Assembly: GCA_905371595.1 (NCBI GenBank)
Contig: CAJPLU010000025.1
Span: 1-11,767 of the forward strand
Source of the DNA: Candidatus Saccharimonadota bacterium
Lineage (GTDB): Bacteria; Patescibacteriota; Saccharimonadia; Saccharimonadales; Saccharimonadaceae
Reading direction: 5' to 3'
DNA length: 11,767 nucleotides
In this document: positions 6,895 to 11,767 of the stretch, piece after piece
How the letters are laid out: the number at the start of each line of letters is the position of its first letter
Position numbering within the stretch: position 1 is the first letter of the stretch
Notes under the pieces: model-generated
What the model was told of the DNA's origin: nothing
Databases searched by the model: none
What the model saw: the letters and a program-made list of their open reading frames with translations, nothing else
Translations under genes and position numbers: made by a program

Positions 6895-6900
6895 TACGCT
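6872..6900 (+). promoter_or_regulatory. Promoter of the CHAP hydrolase gene, predicted leaderless
   Basis: A perfect -35 TTGACA (6872-6877) is followed after 17 bp by TACGCT (6895-6900), preceded by TGT as an extended -10. The ATG at 6907 is 6 nt further on. The hexamer is imperfect, but the perfect -35 with exact spacing makes the promoter credible. Confidence 0.72.
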
Positions 6901-6906
6901 AGAGGT

Positions 6907-8064
6907 ATGAAACATAGGTCCACCACACCAGTTTCGTCAAGGCGGCACGTTGCGAAGTCGTCAATCGTCGCAGCAGCTGTTTTGATGAGCGCAAGTATAC
7001 CGGTTGCCTTCGCGCAAAACGTGTTGGCCGACCAGTACGACGAACAGGTCAAAAAACTTCAATCAGAAGCTGATTCGTATCAGCAGCAGGCGGCGACGCT
7101 TGGCGCGCTGGCGTCAACGCTGCAAGCGCAGCTTGATGTATTAACCAAGCAAAAAAATGAAATCCAAGCGCAAATTAATACTAGCCAGGCTAAGCGCGAT
7201 AAGCTTGAGAAAGATATCGCTGCTACCGAAAAGAAAATCGAGATTAACAAAGAAGCTCTTGGCGAAATTGTTGCCGATATGTACGTTGATAGCTCAATCT
7301 CGCCGCTCGAGATGCTGGCTAGCAGCAAAAACATTGGCGATTACGTTGACAAGCAAGAATACCGCTCGTCAATGCAGGATAATCTGAGTACCAAGATCAA
7401 ACAGATTAAATCGCTCAAAGCGCAGCTCGAAAAGCAGAAAAAGCAAGTTGAGAACGTACTACGCGACCAGAAGTCGCAAAAAGCCGCGCTAGCTGCCAAA
7501 GAGGCTGAACAGGCTAAATTAGTTTCGGACACGCGCGGTGAGGAATCAGCTTACAATAACCTGGTCGCCAAGCGTAACAGCGAAATCAGCAGTGTCCGCG
7601 CTCAACAGGCTGCCGCTATGGCTGCAGCTGCCCGTGCTTCAGGCTCTACTAATATTGGTACGGGCTCGGCTAGCGGCGGCGGATATCCGTCGGTTTGGGC
7701 TAATGCCGAGCAAGATACGATCGTTGATAACTGGGGTCTCTATAACCGCGAATGCGTCAGCTACACCGCTTGGAAAGTAGCTAGCACTGGCCGTTACGTA
7801 CCGCATTTTGGCGGGGCGGGTAACGCTAACCAGTGGCCAAGCACAACAGCTCGCTACGGTATTGCCAACGGTCCAACGCCAAAAGCCGGCTCGGTAGCTA
7901 TCCAGTATGTTGGTGCTTATGGCCACGCTATGTATGTCGAAGCAGTTAATGGCGATGGTACGATTACTGTTAGCGACTACAACAATAATATCGACGGTTT
8001 AGGCTGGGGCCGCTATCACTACTACACGCGTTCAAGTGCTGGGCTAACTTATATATATTTCTAG
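6907..8064 (+). CDS. Secreted coiled-coil CHAP-domain peptidoglycan hydrolase (PcsB-like)
   Basis: This 385-residue protein is predicted to cut peptidoglycan outside the cell. A signal peptide (basic start, hydrophobic 17-33, likely cleavage after AFA at 34-36) leads into a long alpha-helical coiled coil at about 41-245, rich in Gln, Lys, Glu and Ala, with ISPLEMLASSKNIGDYVDKQ (131-150) typical of the PcsB, CwlO and EnvC coiled-coil class. A Gly/Ser linker (246-259) joins the C-terminal CHAP domain, with catalytic Cys C283 in NRECVSYTAW, His H340 in GAYGHAMYVE and an acidic or Asn residue in VSDYNNN (355-361) as likely third member. It follows ftsEX, and PcsB-type hydrolases are FtsEX clients in Streptococcus, so FtsX activation is a strong inference. 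The ATG at 6907 is chosen over GTG 6850, which lies upstream of the -35. The bond cleaved (amide or peptide) cannot be told from sequence. Confidence 0.92.
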   Translation: MKHRSTTPVSSRRHVAKSSIVAAAVLMSASIPVAFAQNVLADQYDEQVKKLQSEADSYQQQAATLGALASTLQAQLDVLTKQKNEIQAQINTSQAKRDKLEKDIAATEKKIEINKEALGEIVADMYVDSSISPLEMLASSKNIGDYVDKQEYRSSMQDNLSTKIKQIKSLKAQLEKQKKQVENVLRDQKSQKAALAAKEAEQAKLVSDTRGEESAYNNLVAKRNSEISSVRAQQAAAMAAAARASGSTNIGTGSASGGGYPSVWANAEQDTIVDNWGLYNRECVSYTAWKVASTGRYVPHFGGAGNANQWPSTTARYGIANGPTPKAGSVAIQYVGAYGHAMYVEAVNGDGTITVSDYNNNIDGLGWGRYHYYTRSSAGLTYIYF

Positions 8065-8087
8065 CGAGATCAAGATAATAATCAGTA

Positions 8088-8122
8088 AATTATAGCGTAC
8101 TCAGCCAGAGTGCGCTATAATT
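8088..8122. promoter_or_regulatory. 15-bp hairpin overlapping the S41 protease -10 element
   Basis: Bases 8088-8102 and 8108-8122 pair over 15 positions with one G-U wobble around a 5-nt loop. The right arm contains the TATAAT of the downstream gene and the left arm contains the same hexamer on the opposite strand. It could end the CHAP transcript, although no U-tract follows, or be a symmetrical operator over the promoter. Confidence 0.55.
8116..8121 (+). promoter_or_regulatory. -10 element of the S41 protease gene, predicted leaderless
   Basis: A consensus TATAAT lies 7 nt before the ATG at 8129, the same spacing as at murD. No clear -35 or TGN extension is visible. The earlier in-frame ATG at 8123 is only 1 nt after the -10, so it cannot be within a transcript from this promoter. 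Confidence 0.65.
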
Positions 8123-8128
8123 ATGATT

Positions 8129-9346
8129 ATGGCAAACGAACAGGGAGTTGAAAATAAGGGGCGGAAGCCTCAGCAGAGGAAGGTTTCACAGGGTGTTTTC
8201 TTGGCGTCGTTGGTCTTGGCGATAATCGTATCGTTTGCGGCTGGTACGCGCAGCGAAGAAATCTATCAGATAGCAGCGCCGATTTTTGGCATCAAGGTGG
8301 CTAAGCAGCCGCTTGATACCGAGGTGATGAAAGAAGCTTATCGTCAACTAGCGGCGAATTATGACGGTGATTTGGATGCTAATAAACTATCGGACGGGGC
8401 GGCTCGCGGCATGGTTAAAGCGGTCGGCGACGACTACACGACATTTCTAGATAAGGAAGAAGCGGCAGAATTTAACAAAAGTCTAAACGGCGAAGTTTCT
8501 GGCATTGGTGCCGAAATCGGCGTGCGTAATTTGCAGCCGACGGTACTGCGAGTTCTCGATGACTCTCCGGCCAAGAAAGCCGGCCTTAGAACGGGTGATA
8601 TCTTTGTGGCTGTAAATGGTACGTCAGTAGCGGGCGAGACGGCTAGCGGCGTGGCTGATAAGGTTACTGGCGAAGCGGGCACGACCGTCAAGCTAACTAT
8701 GCGCCGCGGCAGCGAATTGCTAGATTTTTCGATTACGCGGGCCCAGATTAGCGATCCTAGCGTCCGTTGGTCGGTTAGCGACGACGTTGGTGTCTTGACG
8801 ATCTCGCGATTTGACGATAATACCGGTTCGCTAGCCCGCAAAGCCGCTAAAGAATTCATTGACAAAAGTGTTAAGGGTGTGATTGTTGATTTGCGTAACA
8901 ACGGCGGCGGCTATTTGACAGCAGCGCAAGAAGTAGCGAGTCTATGGCTAGATAGTGGCAAAACGGTCGTTACCGAAAAAAGCCGCGGCCAGGTGACCGA
9001 GACAGTTAAAGCTTCGGGAAATCCGACACTTAAAGGTAAGAAAACCATTGTCCTCGTCAATGGCAGCTCAGCCAGTGCTAGTGAGATCGTGGCTGGTGCG
9101 CTGAAAGACTATCAAGCGGCCACCTTGGTCGGCGAAAAAACCTTTGGCAAGGGTACGGTGCAAAAGGTGATCAACCTATCCGACGATCGTATCATCAAGG
9201 TGACAGTGGCCCGCTGGTACACGCCGCAGGATAGAAACATCACCAAAGAAGGTATCCAGCCGAATCAGACAGTTAAAATGAGCCAGGACGATAATAATGC
9301 TGGCCGCGATCCGCAAATGGCGCGCGCTAAAGAATTAGCGTCATAG
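8129..9346 (+). CDS. ctpA: S41 carboxyl-terminal processing protease with PDZ domain
   Basis: This membrane-anchored serine protease probably acts outside the membrane on unfolded or C-terminally exposed substrates; in other bacteria CtpA proteins degrade peptidoglycan hydrolases. The 405 residues contain a basic N-terminus, one helix (22-39), a linker with DDYTTFLDKEE (101-111), a PDZ domain at about 122-203 (SGIGAEIG and SPAKKAGLRTGDIFVAVNG), and an S41 catalytic core. VIVDLRNNGGGYLTAAQEVA (251-270) is typical of the core. The Ser-Lys dyad is most likely S316 in GSSASASEIVAGAL and K341 in GEKTFGKGTVQ, 25 residues apart as in E. coli Prc and plant D1 protease. The ATG at 8129 is chosen from promoter position; 8123 would add two residues. 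It directly follows the CHAP hydrolase, so regulation of that protein is a plausible but unproven role. The gene symbol is by family. Confidence 0.93.
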   Translation: MANEQGVENKGRKPQQRKVSQGVFLASLVLAIIVSFAAGTRSEEIYQIAAPIFGIKVAKQPLDTEVMKEAYRQLAANYDGDLDANKLSDGAARGMVKAVGDDYTTFLDKEEAAEFNKSLNGEVSGIGAEIGVRNLQPTVLRVLDDSPAKKAGLRTGDIFVAVNGTSVAGETASGVADKVTGEAGTTVKLTMRRGSELLDFSITRAQISDPSVRWSVSDDVGVLTISRFDDNTGSLARKAAKEFIDKSVKGVIVDLRNNGGGYLTAAQEVASLWLDSGKTVVTEKSRGQVTETVKASGNPTLKGKKTIVLVNGSSASASEIVAGALKDYQAATLVGEKTFGKGTVQKVINLSDDRIIKVTVARWYTPQDRNITKEGIQPNQTVKMSQDDNNAGRDPQMARAKELAS

Positions 9347-9367
9347 CCCTTGTGCTTATCGCCAGGC

Positions 9368-9376
9368 TGGTATACT
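9368..9376 (+). promoter_or_regulatory. Extended -10 promoter of the receiver-domain gene
   Basis: TGG followed by TATACT (9371-9376) is an extended -10, 9 nt before the ATG at 9386. A weak CTTGTG (9349-9354) lies 16 bp upstream. The transcript should be leaderless or carry a leader of 2-3 nt. No Shine-Dalgarno site is seen. Confidence 0.6.
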
Positions 9377-9385
9377 ATATAAACT

Positions 9386-9772
9386 ATGGATACACGCAAA
9401 CGCAAGATTTTGCTAGTAGAAGATGATACTGCGCTAGCATCGGTATATCGGTCGCGCCTTGAACTGGAGGGTTTTGACGTCTGTGAAGCAAATAATGGCG
9501 AGGACGCGCTGTCGTTGGCGGTGTCTGAGCATCCTGACTTGATTTTGCTGGACGTTATGATGCCGAAAATTAGCGGTTTTGACGTTTTGGATATTTTGCG
9601 TAATACGCCGGAGACTACCAATATTCGGGTGATTATGCTAACCGCGCTTAGCCAGCCCAAAGACAAAGAACGCGCTGAGCAGCTCGGTGTTGACGATTAT
9701 TTAGTGAAATCGCAGGTAGTTATCGGTGATGTCGTCGAGCGGGTGCGCTACCACCTAGGCATGAGCAAGTAG
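9386..9772 (+). CDS. Stand-alone receiver-domain response regulator
   Basis: The 128-residue protein is a single CheY-like receiver domain. Its phosphorylation site is D56 in LILLDVMMP, with the acidic pocket at E12, D13 and D14, the switch threonine T86 in IMLTALS and the conserved lysine K108 in DDYLVKS. The protein ends at the last receiver helix, so there is no DNA-binding or enzymatic output. It must therefore act by protein-protein contact, by passing phosphate on, or as a phosphate sink. No histidine kinase gene lies in the window. It sits 39 nt after the S41 protease and 80 nt before a large repeat-containing protein, each with its own promoter, so the partner cannot be told from operon structure. 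It could be compared with CheY, DivK or Spo0F, but sequence alone does not choose among them. Confidence 0.93.
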   Translation: MDTRKRKILLVEDDTALASVYRSRLELEGFDVCEANNGEDALSLAVSEHPDLILLDVMMPKISGFDVLDILRNTPETTNIRVIMLTALSQPKDKERAEQLGVDDYLVKSQVVIGDVVERVRYHLGMSK

Positions 9773-9815
9773 CCGCTTGTAGAATTGCTTAATCTGTTTA
9801 TTTGTGGCTTTGTAG

Positions 9816-9844
9816 TTGACATTTTGCTTATGTTTTGATATAAT
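9816..9844 (+). promoter_or_regulatory. Perfect consensus sigma70 promoter, predicted leaderless
   Basis: TTGACA (9816-9821), a 17-bp spacer and TATAAT (9839-9844) match the consensus at all 12 hexamer positions with ideal spacing, and TGA before the -10 adds an extended element. The ATG at 9853 is 8 nt beyond. This is the strongest-looking promoter in the window. Confidence 0.88.
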
Positions 9845-9852
9845 AGTACTGT

Positions 9853-11151
9853 ATGCCAGAAAAACCAAAAAGTACAGCGCCAGGCGGCGAATCGCCTAAA
9901 GAATCTATAATAATTAGCTATCCAGTGCCAGATAGCGAGCTCCCAAGCGCTAAGGAGCTAGGTGCTTCTGAAAAAGAGGCTAGGTTGAAGTTATTGAGTA
10001 AAGTAAGTGTTGGATTGGGTAGATCAGCTACTGGTAGGCAGCTTGATGTATCTGGAACTAGTGATGGATTAATTGAGCAAGCTAGAATAGCTGTTCTAAT
10101 GTCCCGATTACATCCCGACACTCCTGCCTATTTACTTATTAAAAATATAGAGGACGGTAGTAGTGATGATGGTAATAGGCGTGCTGCCTGGATGCGCGTT
10201 GATCAAGGTGATTTCAGTACAACGATAAATCCTGATAGCGAGGAAAATCATGGTTTGCCGCCGGCTGAAGACGCCCTTGATGCTTGGGAGGCGCAATTAC
10301 CGCAGAGCAATAATCAGCCGACAGAGCAGCCAAAGCTGCCAACTAATGAGCGTGAAAGATTGCGCGCTGCGCTAAGAGAGGCTGGCAAGCTGGATCCGAC
10401 GAAAGCAGAGCCGAAGCCATCAACCCGCGAGGATGTATTAGCTGCATTAAGAGGCGCAACGACCGGAGCTAACAAACCAGTCCCAAGGTCGCAAGCCCGC
10501 GAAGAAGTGCTGGCTGCGCTTAGAGGCGGAATTATTGAAGAGACTGATTCAGACAGAGATCCGTCTGTTGCCGATACTGAAAGCGAATCTGTCGCGCCAG
10601 AAAATCAAGAGGAGCCAGGGAGCTCAGATGAGCAAGATCCAAATGAATCGCCAGAAGTATCAGATAAGCAGTCTCCTAAGGCCTCCGAGGCGTTAAAAAG
10701 GCTAGTAGGAGCGGATACTACACAGTCTGCTATACGAAATATGGCGGGCACGGCAGAGGATTTGGCTAGAGTACTGAAAACGGCAGATACTTTGCGAGCT
10801 CCTGTGTTATTCGGGCGCATACAAGAGTATACGTCAGGTATCTCAACTGCGCTTAATAGGTTCAGTGCTACTGTAGAGAAGGTCGGCGGTGATTTGCCAC
10901 AGGACGAAGCGGATCGCCTGAGCGATGCTATAGACCAGGTTAGACGCTCTTTGGTAGTAATGAATAATGTTGCTGAGCAAGGCTTTTCAAGACGTATCAG
11001 TGACGAAGAATATTCACAGCACGCTTTACAGCTGAACAACAGTATCGCAGAATATTCACAGCATGCTTTACAGCTGAACAAAAGTATCGCAGAACTGCAA
11101 GGACTCATGAACGTATCAGTAAAGCGCCAAGAAAACAACGAACAAGGCTAG
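9853..11151 (+). CDS. Hypothetical repeat-containing, coiled-coil cytoplasmic protein
   Basis: I do not recognise this 432-residue protein. No signal peptide or membrane helix is visible, so it should be cytoplasmic. Four parts can be seen: a possibly folded N-terminal segment at about 30-150 (including QARIAVLMSRLHPDTPAYLL, 76-95); a Pro-rich region holding three short helical motifs of the form LxAALR at 170-175, 195-200 and 219-224, about 24-25 residues apart; an acidic, disordered Ser/Glu/Asp/Pro stretch (230-275); and a helical C-terminal region (276-423) ending in two near-identical 14-residue units (EYSQHALQLNxSIA at 387-400 and 401-414) of coiled-coil spacing. It has a perfect consensus promoter. 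The architecture suggests a scaffold or adaptor that binds partners through repeated helices. Association with the adjacent receiver protein is possible but untested. Codons are more AT-rich at the 5' end than in neighbours. Confidence 0.85.
   Translation: MPEKPKSTAPGGESPKESIIISYPVPDSELPSAKELGASEKEARLKLLSKVSVGLGRSATGRQLDVSGTSDGLIEQARIAVLMSRLHPDTPAYLLIKNIEDGSSDDGNRRAAWMRVDQGDFSTTINPDSEENHGLPPAEDALDAWEAQLPQSNNQPTEQPKLPTNERERLRAALREAGKLDPTKAEPKPSTREDVLAALRGATTGANKPVPRSQAREEVLAALRGGIIEETDSDRDPSVADTESESVAPENQEEPGSSDEQDPNESPEVSDKQSPKASEALKRLVGADTTQSAIRNMAGTAEDLARVLKTADTLRAPVLFGRIQEYTSGISTALNRFSATVEKVGGDLPQDEADRLSDAIDQVRRSLVVMNNVAEQGFSRRISDEEYSQHALQLNNSIAEYSQHALQLNKSIAELQGLMNVSVKRQENNEQG
11008..11091 (+). 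repeat. 42-bp tandem duplication in the 432-aa protein gene
   Basis: Two direct 42-bp units (11008-11049 and 11050-11091) differ at two positions, one silent (CAC/CAT) and one changing Asn to Lys. Each unit encodes 14 residues, two heptads, so the reading frame and coiled-coil register are kept. The high identity points to a recent duplication. Confidence 0.95.
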
Positions 11152-11196
11152 TAGCGGTATCTCGCTAGCCAAGGTAGTACACCTAATGAACCTAGC

Positions 11197-11469
11197 TTAT
11201 TCAACGCAAACTTGAGTTCGCGGGTGAGTATTGCCGGTGAACGATGGCTTCTTGATATGTTTGAAAACTACGGTGCCGCTCTTGGCTGCGTGAATTGTGT
11301 AGTTGCGGCTGATATAAGTGCCTGGACCAGCAACTTTGGTACTGCCAGTCTGGCGAACTAGCACCTCGCCCTGGTTGACTTTTTGCCCGCCGAAACGCTT
11401 GACGCCATTGCGCCTACCAGCACTTTTGTGGGTATTATCGCTCGAACCGCCAGCTTTAACGTGTGACAT
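11197..11469 (-). CDS. rpmA: 50S ribosomal protein L27
   Basis: L27 lies at the peptidyl-transferase centre and its N-terminal tail reaches toward the tRNA ends. The 90 residues start MSHVKAGGSSDN and continue RRNGVKRFGGQKVNQGEVLV and RQTGSTKVAGPGTYISRN, which follow the family pattern of a flexible Gly-rich N-terminus, the GVKRFGGQ core and the RQxG beta-barrel strand. There is no Firmicutes-type cleavable N-terminal extension. The start is fixed by a strong AAAGGAG site 4 nt upstream. The gene is transcribed from its own promoter at 11534-11506 and ends in TAA, the only TAA stop among the complete genes here. Its usual partner rplU (L21) is not in the window. It converges on the 432-aa protein gene with a 45-nt gap. 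Confidence 0.96.
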   Translation of the reverse strand: MSHVKAGGSSDNTHKSAGRRNGVKRFGGQKVNQGEVLVRQTGSTKVAGPGTYISRNYTIHAAKSGTVVFKHIKKPSFTGNTHPRTQVCVE

Positions 11470-11473
11470 AAAA

Positions 11474-11480
11474 CTCCTTT
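11474..11480 (-). promoter_or_regulatory. Shine-Dalgarno site of rpmA
   Basis: AAAGGAG on the minus strand, 4 nt before the ATG at 11469, fixes the rpmA start and contrasts with the leaderless genes. Confidence 0.85.
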
Positions 11481-11505
11481 AATTTAATATAAGACAATCT
11501 ATGCT

Positions 11506-11534
11506 ATTGTACGCGAAGCTATCGGAAATGTCAA
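11506..11534 (-). promoter_or_regulatory. Promoter of rpmA
   Basis: On the minus strand TTGACA (11534-11529) is followed after exactly 17 bp by TACAAT (11511-11506). The predicted start near 11499 leaves a leader of about 30 nt with the Shine-Dalgarno site. Confidence 0.82.
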
Positions 11535-11586
11535 GCTTCTGAGAATGAATAATGAAACAGGCGCGAGCTTGGCGGGCGGGCTGCTT

Positions 11587-11736
11587 TTAATTTTCATCGA
11601 GGGGTTTAAGCAGTAAGATTTCTCGTGCCACCACCTGGTTCTGACGGTAGTAGAGTAGCTGCTCGTCGCTGACTAAGTTTAGATGCAGGCGTTGGTAGCC
11701 TAAATCTGCCAACTGATTGATAAGCGGTAAATGCAA
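11587..11736 (-). pseudogene. Coding-like C-terminal remnant or small ORF at the right edge
   Basis: The minus strand reads 49 residues from a TTG at 11736 to TAA at 11587, including LINQLADLGYQRLHLNLV and REILLLKPLDEN, which look like a genuine protein C-terminus. Immediately upstream in the same frame is TGA (11739-11737), preceded by open codons from an ATG at 11766. The other two minus-strand frames also have stops between 11742 and 11758. A gene entering from the right would therefore need a frameshift or a nonsense change, or the ORF is a short gene with a TTG start. No Shine-Dalgarno site precedes the TTG. The family is not recognised. The rest of 11535-11586 shows nothing else I can support. 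Confidence 0.3.
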
Positions 11737-11767
11737 TCATATCATCAGCCAATTTTTAGCAAACATC

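Noticed and set aside
6850..6906. GTG start for the CHAP protein
   Set aside because: The extension covers the -35 and -10 elements, and the signal peptide begins properly at the ATG at 6907.
8123..8128. ATG two codons upstream in the S41 protease gene
   Set aside because: It is only 1 nt after the -10 hexamer, so it cannot be on the transcript made from that promoter, though read-through RNA could contain it.
11146..11170. Hairpin at the 3' end of the 432-aa gene as a terminator
   Set aside because: GGC/GCC plus TAGCG/CGCTA pair only with a 3-nt bulge, and no U-tract follows. I cannot support a terminator in the 45-nt gap before rpmA.
1..11767. A new defence system, CRISPR array, tRNA, mobile element or attachment site
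   Set aside because: I looked on both strands and found no array of spaced repeats, tRNA-like cloverleaf, transposase, integrase or toxin-antitoxin pattern. Most genes are core or wall-related.
1..11767. Alternative genetic code with UGA as glycine
   Set aside because: prfB is intact with the SPF and GGQ motifs, two genes end in TGA at sensible positions, and the recognised proteins need no in-frame TGA.

Overview
The window looks like a chromosomal segment of a Candidate Phyla Radiation bacterium, most likely Candidatus Saccharibacteria (TM7). This is inferred from gene content and base usage; no marker such as 16S rRNA is present. The supporting points are a roughly balanced GC content, short intergenic gaps, compact core genes (murD, prfB, ftsE, ftsX, rpmA), many starts without a Shine-Dalgarno site, and an intact prfB. 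Together with TGA stops, prfB indicates the ordinary code 11 and argues against the UGA=Gly code of SR1 and Gracilibacteria.

Layout. 1-383 is the 3' end of an M16-family peptidase gene. A 16-bp perfect hairpin (402-443) separates it from a convergent, unrecognised two-helix membrane protein on the minus strand (446-1228). From 1395 to 11151 every gene is on the plus strand: murD, an M48 membrane metalloprotease, prfB (5 nt after the M48 stop), ftsE and ftsX (ATGA overlap), a secreted coiled-coil plus CHAP peptidoglycan hydrolase of PcsB type, an S41 PDZ carboxyl-terminal protease, a stand-alone receiver-domain response regulator, and a 432-residue repeat-containing protein I do not recognise. 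rpmA (L27) lies on the minus strand at 11197-11469. The last 300 bases hold its promoter and a coding-like remnant at the edge.

How the genes work together. The centre is a cell-wall and division block. MurD makes the UDP-MurNAc-dipeptide. FtsEX is an ATP-driven transmembrane switch that in Firmicutes and Actinobacteria turns on coiled-coil peptidoglycan hydrolases. The CHAP protein directly downstream has the architecture of such a client. The S41 protease next to it could limit hydrolase activity, by analogy with other bacteria.

The strongest window-wide pattern is in the start regions. Six genes (murD, ftsE, CHAP, S41, receiver, 432-aa protein) have a -10 hexamer only 6 to 9 nt before the start codon, which predicts leaderless mRNAs. 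Four others (minus-strand membrane protein, M48, ftsX, rpmA) have Shine-Dalgarno sites. Several starts are therefore placed downstream of the longest possible ORF start. No tRNA, rRNA, CRISPR, transposase or integrase was seen.
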